Source of the DNA: Chloromonas sp. AAM2
Taxonomy: Eukaryota; Chlorophyta; Chlorophyceae; Chlamydomonadales; Chlamydomonadaceae
DNA length: 11,649 bases
Assembly (NCBI GenBank): GCA_004335635.1
Contig: QAXH01006708.1
Coordinates: 1-11,649, forward strand
Reading direction: 5' to 3'
Each line of letters begins with the position of its first letter. Positions within the stretch are counted from its first letter, which is position 1. Under the pieces are notes generated by a model. The model worked only from the letters and a program-made list of their open reading frames with translations. It was not told where the DNA came from and did not search any database. Made by a program: the position numbers and the translations under genes. Positions 1 to 8,074 of the stretch are shown one piece after another.

Positions 1-321
1 CCAAATGTGTGGATATGTGTGGTACATGCGTGTGGTCATTTTGATTTTTCTGCCTTGCACTCAAGAGTCGCTGGAGAAAGGACAGGTGCAGATTTCAGTA
101 CCCCGTAAGCGATGGTATTGTGGCTCACATACTCAAGAGCTCGTAAAGCATGCAGTTCCCTGGCCGATGCTACCACCCAACTACCACCCAATCGGCGGCA
201 AGGCCGTGCAACTCCAGGGGCGCCTTAGGTACGCGTGAGGTACTGGTACTCAGTGAGCTTTTGAAACATAATGACAGTTCTTGTAACTCCTTCCAGATGG
301 CAGCACGGGCCTGCTTACTGC
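1..321. other. no gene recognised; intergenic or intronic sequence
   Basis: Short open frames exist on both strands, but none shows a recognisable motif or a clear codon bias. A plus-strand frame that continues to about 548 runs straight through the hairpin repeat at 322-377, which argues that it is accidental. I see no promoter or RNA gene here. Confidence 0.5.
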
Positions 322-377
322 TGTGGGGCAGGGTCCCTTCATCCATCCTTATAAGTGTCCTGGGACCCTACCCCACA
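322..377. repeat. hairpin repeat, 16-bp inverted arms
   Basis: The left arm TGTGGGGCAGGGTCCC (322-337) is complementary to the right arm GGGACCCTACCCCACA (362-377) at 15 of 16 positions. The single difference is a G-T wobble. A 24-nt spacer separates the arms. The same arms recur near 10.3, 10.6, 10.7, 10.8 and 11.6 kb, so this is a dispersed foldback (MITE-like) family and not a chance palindrome. No target-site duplication was identified. Confidence 0.85.
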
Positions 378-615
378 TCAGTCAGCTTCCCCTTCAGATT
401 CTGCCCAGGCAACTTGGTTTGCCTTGCTGCAGCTCATGCAATGTATGGGGACGTTGCCCTACAGGTAGCTGAGTCATTGTCTGGGTGTGGCGTAAGGTCC
501 CCGGCATACTACTTAGACCCATACAGACCCAGCCTGTGGGCTGCGTGAAGCTCAGCACGCCAACAGAGACCCCATAAGGCATGCGAGGTTTCAAAGCCAC
601 CAGCTGATGCTAAGG

Positions 616-750
616 TTAGCACTGTTTGTTCACACGGCACTGTTCACACCGAGCAATAGCATGGCTGTTATGAGGAAGCCTGATTTGCTTGCTTGTGAAG
701 CACCCGGTGCAAAGGCAAATGCGTTCAGCAATGATCACGAATGGATTGAG
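616..750 (-). pseudogene. exon-like fragment with CxxC...CxxC zinc-ribbon pattern
   Basis: On the minus strand a frame ends at a stop at 616. It encodes about 44 residues with a CLCTGC block followed, after about 16 residues, by CEQCR. This spacing is typical of small treble-clef or zinc-ribbon modules. The upstream edge at 750 is preceded by CTGCAG, a plausible splice acceptor in phase 0. Beyond that edge the sequence turns into the degenerate hairpin-family copy at 761-802. No specific family is recognised. It could be the last exon of a gene or element that lies upstream on the minus strand, or a chance frame. Confidence 0.25.
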
Positions 751-760
751 CTGCAGGTTT

Positions 761-802
761 GGCAGGGTCCCTGCTTGTACCCTTAGTAGTATGCAGGGCA
801 CC
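761..802. repeat. degenerate hairpin-family copy
   Basis: This stretch contains the arm-like GGCAGGGTCCCTGC and the family's central TTAGTAGTATG motif, followed by GCAGGGCACC. The arms no longer pair over their full length. It is assigned to the hairpin family by shared arm and core motifs only. Confidence 0.45.
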
Positions 803-913
803 AGCACCACACCAAGAGCAGGCCCCTGCTGTGGGGCATGCCCTTTTACAGCCTGCTAGGAACACACTCAGCCCCCAGTCTTACAGGGCAGCAGATCTGA
901 GCTGCAGGTGGCC

Positions 914-956
914 GGTGTGGTCCCCGATATACTGAGAGTGGATGCAGGGTCCCTGC
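914..956. repeat. degenerate hairpin-family copy
   Basis: It has a GGTGTGGTCCCC left arm, an ATATACTGAGAGT core resembling the ACTACTNTAGT core of better copies, and a GCAGGGTCCCTGC right part. It is diverged from the intact copy at 322-377. A further fragment (GGTCCCCGGCATACTACTTAG) lies near 497-517. Confidence 0.4.
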
Positions 957-1491
957 AACACAGCAGGGGCCTGCTTTCTTCGTGACCAGCTGGTGTCAGC
1001 AGCTTGTGGTACACGCCAAACATCTGCAGCATCGAGCAAGCCACAACCATGTTGGGCCTGGCACCAAGTTACAATGGACTACCACTACTGCTACTACTAG
1101 CCTTAGGGCAGGTTCTACTTGATGCGCAGCCGGCCATTGGTGCATTGTGCCAGGCAAGGGATAACATGACCAGCCATGGGCCAGGCGACTGGCAATTCAT
1201 GCTGGCTGACCGATTCCCAATGTGTCCGGCACCTATAATGTGCACCGGGACTGTAGGGACTGAAGGGCATGCCATCTCACAATGGATACCGAAACTGCCA
1301 CACGCGTGGTAATTGGAAGTCCCCCACAAGACACCCAGTGCCTTGCATAATGTCTGCACACGTCACCACAGCGCCACAAGCATCCAGTCACCATACATCA
1401 AAGGAACATTGTTAGCGTTGTATAACTGCTTCTACGCACTTTGGTCACTGTCCACTGGGCGCCAAGATAAATACCCACACAACGGACAGTA
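957..1491. other. no gene recognised
   Basis: Frames of about 100 codons are open on both strands between 1004 and 1359. Neither shows a motif, so both are treated as chance. A short CTA-type trinucleotide run lies at about 1077-1100. Confidence 0.45.
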
Positions 1492-1716
1492 GCATGCAAG
1501 GGCTTGGGATGCGGCACATCCGATGTATACCCAGAACCCTGACACCCAGCGCAGGACAGAGGGTATGGCATTCATGGGCGTGAGCTGCGGTGAACCCTGA
1601 CACTGAGCCCGGGACAGAGGCTCTGGCATGCAAAGGCTTGGGATGCTGCGTAGTACCCAGCGACTCAGACACCCAGCCCAGGATAGACGGAGTGGCATGC
1701 AAGGGCTTGGGATGCG
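1492..1716. repeat. minisatellite, about 3.3 diverged units of roughly 70 bp
   Basis: Units begin at about 1492, 1568, 1626 and 1695 with variants of GCATGCAAGGGCTTGGGATGC. Within the units CCTGACACCCAGCGCAGGACAG recurs in diverged form (around 1540, 1605 and 1670). Unit lengths are about 76, 58 and 69 bp, not a multiple of three, so the array is not a maintained coding repeat. Open frames through it on both strands are by-products of the repeat. Confidence 0.8.
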
Positions 1717-1781
1717 AGGTAGAGCAGAGCCGTCGCCGTCTGATCAAACTGTGTGGTGTCGGCCATGCGGTTTTGCGTCAC

Positions 1782-1800
1782 TGATACGTATGATACGTAT
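1782..1800. repeat. short tandem duplication TGATACGTA
   Basis: TGATACGTA at 1782-1790 is followed directly by TGATACGTAT at 1791-1800. TACGTA is itself a palindrome. It could be replication slippage or a target-site remnant. No associated element is visible. Confidence 0.6.
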
Positions 1801-2854
1801 GAGTGGCAATGAGTGGAGATGAACTCCAGAACGCTGACAGGAGGTTACAAGCCAGTCGTCTATGGTCATAACTTACCAGTATATGTCTATAATGGTATTG
1901 CGCGGTCTTCAGAATGCTGCACCAAGGGCATGAGTTGTGACGGAATACGCTTTAGGTTTGTAGACATCACTTCACGTCTTCACTGGCCCTCCACTGTGTT
2001 AGCCTGCATGCTTCGTGTTCAAACTGTAAATCAAACGACGCTCCGGCCGCAATGTGATTACATGCGCCAGCCAGTCACTCTGTTCAAGTGCTTGTCCACC
2101 TGTAGCATGCCTATGCTGCCCAGCAATGTTCTGGGGCTCAGCTGCTTATGACTCGGTTGATGGCCAGCAGACATGTGCAGCTTCGGCCTTGGTTGTTCAT
2201 AAACCAGCAATGCAAGGACACTCCGGCCGCAGTGTGCTTAGAGCGCTAGCCCGTTATCCAATCCACAACTTGTTGGTTCACCATGCATATGCCGGTGATT
2301 CATACACTGCAAGCTTGCAGCAATTGACACCATTACTGGCAAATTACTCGAACAGACCAAAGACTGTTCAACGTGTCCTTTACACGCGTGCTCAAACGTT
2401 CAGCATTCTCAACTGTTCAGGGCCCTGCACTCCAGTAGGGCCTCAGTGGTACGCTATATGGCCTCAAGTAGAACTAGGGTTGCGGGCCATGCCATTCCTG
2501 AGCCATGCCATACAGTCCATCCATACACAAACAATAAAGAAAGCAGAACGAAAACATCCAATGCCATGGGCCCAGGTGACAGTGTACAAGTGAACGGCAG
2601 GCCAGAGTTGATCATGAATGTGGTTGTTTGTCAGTGTACCGTTGGCTGACGGACGTGGCAGGAGCCCTAGTCTACCTGAGCCACGCACCCAGATGGCACC
2701 CGTTGGTCTGGCCTACATGTCCATGAAAGGTCTGGCACAAGCAGACTGCTCAATGCTCATGGTAACTCGGATTGAATCACTGGGGCTGATTTACCAGGGT
2801 ACACTGTTGCAGCCAGGCATAATGCAGTCACGCAACACTGGACGGCCCAGCTAG
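1801..2854. other. about 1 kb without a supportable gene
   Basis: The longest frame is on the plus strand at 2054-2593 (179 codons, GTG-initiated). It has no recognisable domain, coiled coil or signal peptide, and chance is an adequate explanation at this base composition. A related 12-bp motif (CTCCGGCCGCAA/GTGTG) occurs at about 2041 and 2221, spaced 180 bp apart. Nothing else stands out. Confidence 0.4.
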
Positions 2855-3235
2855 CATCAGGTACATGCGGCAATCCCTGCAACACACATTGCACACCAAC
2901 AGATACGTTATGTTTTGCATAGTGTGGCTCGTCGTGCAAGTCATGATGCGAGCAATGAGTGTTGACACGTAACGAAGCTGCAGCATTCACGCCGCAGATG
3001 GGACACATGTACTGCAAGGACGCCAAGTGAACTGGAAGCATACCAATATGCGAGAGCAGATCGGAAGCAGTCAAATGACGTGGAGGCACACGATACCAGC
3101 TCTGCCTGGAGTGTCAGCAAGCGATGCCCCAGAGCACTACAGTGCACCAAGCTATGTGCTGAAGTGTCGGCGACAGACTACAGCAGACACGTTTGCCCCG
3201 GGTTCCATGCCCTTCCCTGGCCCCACCAGCCTTAA
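2855..3235 (+). other. ambiguous exon-like region, either strand
   Basis: The plus strand is open from after a TAG at 2852 to a TAA at 3233 apart from one TGA at 2963, about 126 codons. The second half is rich in charged and polar residues. The minus strand is also open across 2757-3089 and contains a CPICG motif reminiscent of a zinc finger. The two readings cannot both be genes and neither is recognised. The sequence alone does not decide between a decayed plus-strand exon, a minus-strand zinc-binding exon and chance. Confidence 0.2.
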
Positions 3236-3242
3236 TCAAAAC

Positions 3243-3273
3243 CGCTAACCAGCATAAAAAGCGCTAACCAGCA
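3243..3273. repeat. direct repeat CGCTAACCAGCA, period 19
   Basis: CGCTAACCAGCA is present at 3243-3254 and again at 3262-3273, separated by TAAAAAG. It is a small local duplication of unknown role. Confidence 0.7.
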
Positions 3274-3548
3274 AGCACTGTCCTTGTTGAGGGTTGCCAC
3301 TACCTCATGCACCGTGTACCACTGCCGTCCACTGCCTTGCCGTTACCTTGGCTTACCCAGAAAGCAGTCTGGAGGCCATTCAGTCACTCTTGTGTCACTC
3401 TTGTGGCGCGAGGCCTTTGGCCTGAGCCCAGCCCTTCATGTAGGCTGTGTCTGTCTCTATCTTGATCAGTCTTTTCTCGTTGTCTGTCTGTGCACTGCGC
3501 AACACGAGAACGGCACGGCTCATTGGCCTCTGCATGCGCGGTACCTAG

Positions 3549-3700
3549 CGAGGTTCGGAAGGCTGGTTCAAGAGGTGCTGGTCAGGACGAAAGCATGCTT
3601 CCCCAACCTGGCTGCAACTATCTGCATGACCGCCAAACTGTCCAGGCCAGCGACGCATGAGCAGCTGCTGGTCGAGGAGCAGGTGGTGGATCCTGCTTGA
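3549..3700 (+). CDS. possible C-terminal exon, unknown protein
   Basis: The plus-strand frame ending at the TGA at 3698-3700 has a markedly G/C-rich third codon position over its last 50 codons. It reads as a basic helical stretch followed by an acidic tail ending VVDPA. A splice-acceptor-like TACCTAG precedes 3549. The frame stays open upstream to about 3284, but that part is cysteine-rich and less protein-like. A TGTAA motif, the usual green-algal polyadenylation signal, lies at 4004-4008, though a 5-mer is weak evidence. The protein family is not recognised. Confidence 0.27.
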
Positions 3701-4174
3701 GGAGGACGGATCACTTTAACTGGCGACTTACCACTTGTTCCACACAAAATGGGAGAGCGCGATACCACCAATGAAGCGTGTTTCCCATTTCTGATTGTTC
3801 ATCTGCGTGTTCATCCTCGATTCAAAGGTTGTTCTCTCCGAAGCCGTCTGGCTCGCGTCCGATTCAGCCCTGCAAATCAGCATCGAGCAAGTCCATGGAT
3901 TCAACGGCAAGCTCCAGCAACCAAGCCATCCTAACTTCACTTCAAGTGATGGCCTCAATCGTCCAGAAAATTTCAAGCACACCTTGCTGCTGGTGGCCCG
4001 CGCTGTAAAGACGTGAATCTCTGGATGAATTGCATTTTGGCATTCAGTAAAAAATGAATCGCGACAAGACAAGGCAGGCAAAGACAAAGACAGGCAGAGC
4101 AGCTCAACCAACGGAAACGGGTCGAACGTTTGATCCCAGGTTGATGACGCTGACATGCAGAGTGGCGTTTGTGT
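3701..4174. other. no gene called; both strands partly open
   Basis: A plus-strand frame (3795-4016) and an overlapping minus-strand frame (3728-4222) are both open with moderate third-position G/C. Neither has an ATG in a useful position with a recognisable product. If the exon at 3549-3700 is real, this could be its 3' untranslated region. Confidence 0.35.
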
Positions 4175-4266
4175 GCATGCACGCCTGCATGCCAAGTCTG
4201 CTTCAGGGTTAGCATGCACCACGCTTTAGGGTAAGCATGCTGTGCATGCAAGAGCAGCATGCATGC
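4175..4266. repeat. cluster of seven GCATGC palindromes in 92 bp
   Basis: GCATGC occurs at 4175, 4187, 4212, 4235, 4244, 4257 and 4261, the last two overlapping as GCATGCATGC. About 0.02 would be expected by chance in 92 bp. The hexamer is also frequent elsewhere in the window, including the minisatellite units at 1492, 1626 and 1695. It may be a lineage-wide over-represented word, a protein-binding array, or remains of a low-complexity repeat. Confidence 0.75.
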
Positions 4267-4483
4267 GTACCTTCAAAGTTTGCTCCAGATGCACATTGCA
4301 GCAGGTTGAGCTGCTGCAGTGGATGTTCAAGCTGCTCTCAGGCAAGCCACAATCCAGAGAACACACCTTTTAAAGAAGGCCTTAGCCTCTCGTCTGCATG
4401 ATAGACAAGCAGGTGCCATGGAAGTCACTGCCCATGCCGCTGGCACGTGTGCTTGATGCCATCAATGTCGATTGCCTGTCACT

Positions 4484-5023
4484 ATGCTCATGCATGGCAC
4501 ACAGCCGGCTGATGAGCTCCTCTCACTCACTGGTAGCAGCTCTAATGCGACTGACAAGGAGGAGGAGGAGGAGGAAGCAGTGACCGGTGTGGCCACTGGT
4601 GCAGGTCAGATGGAAGGCGGTGCGACATCCAGTGAGGGGAACCAACTGGTGGTGGAGCCGCAGCTTGTCAGTGAGCACAGGCAGACGAAAGCTGATCTGC
4701 AGCTTGCCCGCCAGGACAGCCACTTGCAGGCTGAGCCACTGCTGACCATCGAGCAGAGGCAGCCGGAGGCTGGGCCGCAGCTGGACACTGGGATAAGCCA
4801 GCTGGCTGAGCAGGAGGAGGTAGCTAGTGAGGGAAGCCAGCAATGGGACAAGCAGCAGGCTGGGCCACTGCTGGCCAGCGAGGAGAACCAGGCAGCCCTG
4901 CAAATTTCATCCTCTCATACATGCGCTCACACATGGGAACAGGCAGGTCATGCCTTTCCAGGGTGTCCTGGTGGGGTCTGTGACGGCCATTCACAGGCTG
5001 TGCGATGGTCTGTGTGTCTGTAG
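4484..5023 (+). CDS. Glu/Gln-rich low-complexity protein with ~13-residue repeats
   Basis: From the first in-frame ATG at 4484 the frame runs about 179 codons to a TAG at 5021-5023. It shows a Ser/Thr-rich start and a run of six Glu encoded by (GGA)6-type repeats at 4558-4575. Five or six degenerate repeats of about 12-15 residues follow (about residues 60-140), with the pattern P-[QL]-L-x-x-E-x-x-Q-x-x-A. The repeat consensus suggests a hydrophilic, possibly helical scaffold. The TAG is part of GTCTGTAG, which looks like a splice acceptor. The following 5024-5074 segment is acidic (DHEEDDYE) and ends at a good GTGAGC donor at 5075, so the frame may be one exon of a longer gene. I could not find a donor in the right phase joining the two. 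A frame lengthened by simple repeats is the alternative. Confidence 0.4.
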   Translation: MLMHGTQPADELLSLTGSSSNATDKEEEEEEAVTGVATGAGQMEGGATSSEGNQLVVEPQLVSEHRQTKADLQLARQDSHLQAEPLLTIEQRQPEAGPQLDTGISQLAEQEEVASEGSQQWDKQQAGPLLASEENQAALQISSSHTCAHTWEQAGHAFPGCPGGVCDGHSQAVRWSVCL

Positions 5024-5074
5024 GTGGCTGGGGCGGACCACGAAGAGGACGACTATGAGATGGGCCATCATGAG

Positions 5075-5871
5075 GTGAGCAACACGAAGGGCATATGGGT
5101 GGTATGCTGGCAGCATGTATGTGCATGCAGGGCGCACGACTGGCCCGGATGCCATCATGGCATGCCATGCAATGGATCAGTAGCCTATCTATCAGAGTCA
5201 TTGTGAGCTGGCCTGTTTCGATCCAGAATGGGTGTCCAAACCAACCAAGTATTACCAGGTTAGCACATTAGTACTATAAAACCATCAAGCACCTGGCCGG
5301 GTGACAGGCTTCTATTGCTTGCTCTGAATACAAAGCATGGCCTGGCTTGCGGGTTCCCAGCTCATTATGCGATACACCTAGCCTATGATGCCCTGCTTCC
5401 CTGTCATTGAGGCGCATCGAGTATACGATTCATGTGCTTAAGACTTGATATTGAACCTGACATCAGACGAACCGATGCTCGCACTAGTAAAAACTAGTAA
5501 ATGAGCTCTATCCATACCCAAGTCGCTTACGCGTCCTGGCTATGCGCCATGTGTACATCTGGGTGCACCCCAGGAACACGCTTGCACAATGGCCGCTTGT
5601 CCCTCCCCTACTGACTCCAGTCGCATTTCTGGCTGCCTTCTTCTTTATTAGCTTTTAGTGTCAAGTATGTGTGCTAAGTGGACATGTTTCAAAGTTGAAT
5701 CAAAGGGAGAACACAGAGAAGAAGGGAGAGTGGAGGCAGGGAACCGCTACCAGGTCTTCATGCATACACGGTCTACATCAACAAGCACGCGCAAACCATT
5801 TTCATGTAATGGCCAGCTGCCAACAGCTGCTGCCCTATTCATGTTCATCCGCAGTTACCCCATCTTGTTAG
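5075..5871. other. no gene recognised; possible promoter region
   Basis: The stretch is less G+C-rich than its surroundings. A TATAAAA motif lies at 5275-5281 and a direct repeat ACTAGTAAA at 5483-5491 and 5493-5501. A frame open from 5658 upstream of the next gene is not protein-like. The sequence could be intergenic, or an upstream intron of the gene at 5872-6925, ending at CTTGTTAG (5864-5871). Confidence 0.4.
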
Positions 5872-6925
5872 CCGTGGTGTGGCAACCCTACAAAACTCTG
5901 TGCAGGACGCAGAGAGGGCTGAGCATTGGAGGGTGTCACTTGGTGATTTGTTGCTGGCTGTTGCGCAGTGTTCGGATGAAGTCCGTAACCGATGTGACCA
6001 GGACTACTTCCGTTTACTTCAGAGTGTACATGGAAAAGGGTTACATGCACCCATGCCGTGTGCTAGGCGTCCCTGCCGACAAGGCGTCCCTGCCGTACGA
6101 TTGTGAGGTTATCAAACAACGCTTCTTTCAGCTCTTCAATGCTACAAATGTGTCACAAAGCATGTCCCTAGACTACCAGCATAAAGAAAACATGGAGAGA
6201 GCAAGAATGCTCAGAAAAGCATTGTTTGATAAAGTTCATGGGTTTGGCACTATGGTGAGCCACCTGGTTGGCGGTCTTGCGTTGCTGATGACGCGGAGCT
6301 GCTGTCTTTCCTGCCCTCCACTGACCATGTGCCTGTGCTCCAGCTCAACATGTGCGCTTCTCTTCCCTATTGTTGCGGACGGGAGATGCATCAGGGAGTT
6401 GCTTACTGGGAGTTGCAACTCGTCTGTTCTGCTGTTTTCATGCTGATGCTACCCAGCTACCCAGCTGTAAGCAAGCCATCTGGAGTTAACCGGACAGTGG
6501 AGAGGCGTGCTTTGTACGCAGAAGCTGTGTGTGTGGAGCTTCAAAGTAGCCTCGTGCAATCAGCGCGTGCAGTCGAGAATTTACAGTCTGAGCTTCAAGC
6601 CTTGTCCGCGCATGTCAGGAAAGTTGAGGAGCGAGCACAGTGTGACCCTCCGTACTGTGATGCTTTGCTGAGCTTTCTGCGCTCAAACTGCATTGAAGGA
6701 GATGACATGAAGGTGGGCAGTGCAGAGCTACACACAGCATTTGTATCTTGCATGGCAGCAGACAGGTTGGCCGTACAGCCACCCAGTCAACAAGATTTGA
6801 GGGCCCTACTTCAGCGTTCAGGCTTTGAGTACGGACAGGTTTACTTGAAGAGGGGCAATACCCGTGGCTTTCGCGGACCTGGCCTTGCAATGCGTCAGCC
6901 AAAAGAGCATCTTAAGGTGCTCTAA
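5872..6925 (+). CDS. probable multi-exon gene or relic: helical/coiled-coil protein with primase C-terminal-like domain
   Basis: Three exon-like blocks are seen. Block 1 (5872 to about 6055) follows the acceptor-like CTTGTTAG and encodes a charged helical segment (QDAERAEHWRVSL, SDEVRNRCDQDYFRLL). Block 2 (about 6067-6254), in another frame, includes VIKQRFFQLFN and ENMERARMLRKALF and ends at a GTGAGC donor at 6255. Block 3 is best started at 6476 after GTAAGCAAG, giving a phase-0 intron of 221 nt. It runs to TAA at 6923-6925: first a coiled coil (about 6495-6640), then a compact region (about 6650-6895) with LLSFLRSNC, an ELHTAF helix, DLRALLQRSGF and a glycine-rich end (RGFRGPGL). That layout resembles the C-terminal winged-helix region of D5-like primase-helicases of large DNA viruses and phages; this is judged by eye only. 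Blocks 1 and 2 differ in frame beside a 17-bp duplication (6067-6100), so the gene may be broken. Third-position G/C is lower than in neighbouring coding relics. Confidence 0.42.
6067..6095. repeat. 17-bp-period duplication GCGTCCCTGCCG
   Basis: GCGTCCCTGCCG occurs at 6067-6078 and again at 6084-6095, a tandem duplication of 17-bp period. It lies exactly where the good reading frame changes between blocks 1 and 2 of the surrounding gene. Since 17 is not a multiple of three, it may mark a disabling slippage event. Simple removal of one unit does not by itself restore the downstream frame. Confidence 0.65.
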
Positions 6926-6961
6926 ATGCGTCCTGTCGGTGGTCAAACCTTGGTTGACCAC
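6904..6961 (+). terminator. palindrome over the stop codon plus downstream hairpin
   Basis: Positions 6904-6923 (AGAGCATCTTAAGGTGCTCT) form a 20-bp near-palindrome, with 18 of 20 positions symmetric, reaching into the TAA stop. The segment 6939-6961 forms a second stem: GTGGTCAAACC pairs with GGTTGACCAC with one bulge and a 2-nt loop. Hairpins at transcript ends are used for 3'-end formation in some large DNA viruses and in histone genes. Here function is inferred from position only. Confidence 0.35.
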
Positions 6962-7028
6962 TGAGAGCAGCTTCTGATGCATCTGCCTCCTCCAGCCCTG
7001 AACATCAAAAGAGGTTGTATCATCTCAA

Positions 7029-7603
7029 CGGCAAGCATTGAAACCGGAGAGGAAAAAGGGTTTCTGACATTAGAGGCTGCCCTGCTCTGCCCGCGTCTCC
7101 CTCTCGTGTTGTACCCTGTATCAGTGCTAGCTGACCCAATATCCTTCGGTTGATTGGTGAGACCCCAGCTTTCTGCCCGTCAGTGGCACACTACCCCCGG
7201 AACCAACTTGTGTCTCCGACACGCCCAACCTCAGACACAGTCGACACAAAACGCGCTGCGCACACACTGTGGCCAGCAACAAGGGCAGCACTCTTACAGG
7301 TACTTGACTGGTTCTGGGCCAAGAGGGCAGTGCCAACAACTTTGCCCTCCAAGAACCAATCGCAAGAGGACAACAAGAAAATGCCATGCATAGCAGAAGA
7401 ACGGCGTGCCGTGCTGCTGCTCGCGAAAGGAACCCTAAAGTGATTCCAGCAAAAAACGGTGCTGCCACAGGTCTGTCTGGGCGCTCGGGGTGCCCCTCTA
7501 TCTGACCATGTGCATGACGTATCAGAGGCAGTCAAACAAGCAAGAAAGGGCAGCAAATAGCGTCTGCACTCTAACACCTCCTCATGGGTTTCAATTCTTA
7601 CCG
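7029..7603 (+). mobile_element. TIR-bounded DNA element, copy A (575 bp, degraded)
   Basis: The left end CGGCAAGCATTGAAACC (7029-7045) matches the inverted right end (GGTTTCAATTCTTACCG, 7587-7603) at 15 of 17 positions. The element is collinear with copy B (8075-8705) at both ends and in several internal blocks. The best shared blocks are the GAGAGGAAAA block next to the left end, the GCCAACAACTTTGCCCT region, GAAAGGAACCCTA, and the long CACAGGTCTGTCTGGGCGCTCGGGGT block. No convincing target-site duplication flanks this copy (CAA on the left, GTG on the right). It is too short to encode a full transposase, so it is a non-autonomous or internally deleted copy. The superfamily is undetermined. 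Confidence 0.75.
7150..7560 (+). pseudogene. decayed internal coding region of element copy A
   Basis: One plus-strand frame reads from about 7150 to TAG at 7558-7560, interrupted by a TGA at 7441-7443. Its end (KGTLK, stop, then PQVCLGARGAPLSDHV and KQARKGSK) matches the same-frame tail of copy B. The block KRAVPTTLPSK corresponds to KRPVPATLPWK in copy B. Similarity at the protein level with different broken codons suggests that both derive from one coding ancestor. The protein is not recognised; it could be the C-terminal part of a transposase or an accessory protein. The frame is about 137 codons, and its true start is not determined. Confidence 0.5.
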
Positions 7604-7829
7604 GTGCACATTCGTATATTCATAAGTCACTCTTGATTACTCCTGAAAATCCACATACGCTAGCCATTCTATCTTGTTCATCGGCAAGACGTATGTTTAG
7701 TGAAACAGTGTAACAAGGTTTTATGCAACTATGCTTGACGACGGTCCGGTGCTCAATGCCGCAGGGTGACAACATGGCCCCACCACAGCGTGAGAGCGCT
7801 CACGTGCGTAAGCAACTGCAGCAGCTCAC

Positions 7830-8060
7830 CCGTACACCCCGGTACACGATCATACTCTGGCACGACCCACAGCGTACTGTACTCGAAGCGCAACAGGTCA
7901 TAGAAGTAGCGTGCACTGTGCGACACTGACTGGAGGGAGGGCACACCACAAATCATGCACGTGAAGCAGCCGGGTGGGGCATTGTCACGTGCACGATCAA
8001 CACCTGCTTCCTTATTCTCAGCTGTCCCTCGCTGCCTGGCCCTGATGCTACGCTGCGCGG
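7830..8060 (-). CDS. possible minus-strand exon with CxxCxxC motif, unknown protein
   Basis: Between the two element copies the minus strand is open (7753-8115). Between about 7975 and 7830 it encodes a CFTCMICG motif followed by a Tyr/Phe-rich stretch (ARYFYDLLRFEYS) with clear third-position G/C preference. The block ends at GGTGAGCTGC, a good splice donor (GT at 7829-7828). The frame runs into the left end of element copy B, which would have inserted upstream of the exon in the minus-strand sense. No family is recognised. The plus-strand frame here (7723-7929) is less protein-like. Confidence 0.3.
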
Positions 8061-8074
8061 AGCCTGCCTGCATG

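Noticed and set aside
150..548. 132-codon plus-strand frame as a gene
   Set aside because: It reads straight through the hairpin repeat at 322-377 and shows no protein-like features.
2054..2593. 179-codon plus-strand frame as a gene
   Set aside because: It is GTG-initiated with no recognisable motif or codon bias, and frames of this size are not surprising by chance in a window of this length and composition.
4220..4235. telomere-like TTTAGGG
   Set aside because: Only a single copy is present, with no tandem array; chance is sufficient.
5160..5235. possible tRNA (GTTTCGATCC resembles a B box)
   Set aside because: A five-pair T arm, D arm and acceptor stem cannot be built around it; only a 4-bp stem forms.
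7127..7577. minus-strand frames inside element copy A as genes
   Set aside because: The plus-strand frame is the one whose translated tail is shared with copy B; the minus-strand translations do not match between copies in a consistent frame.
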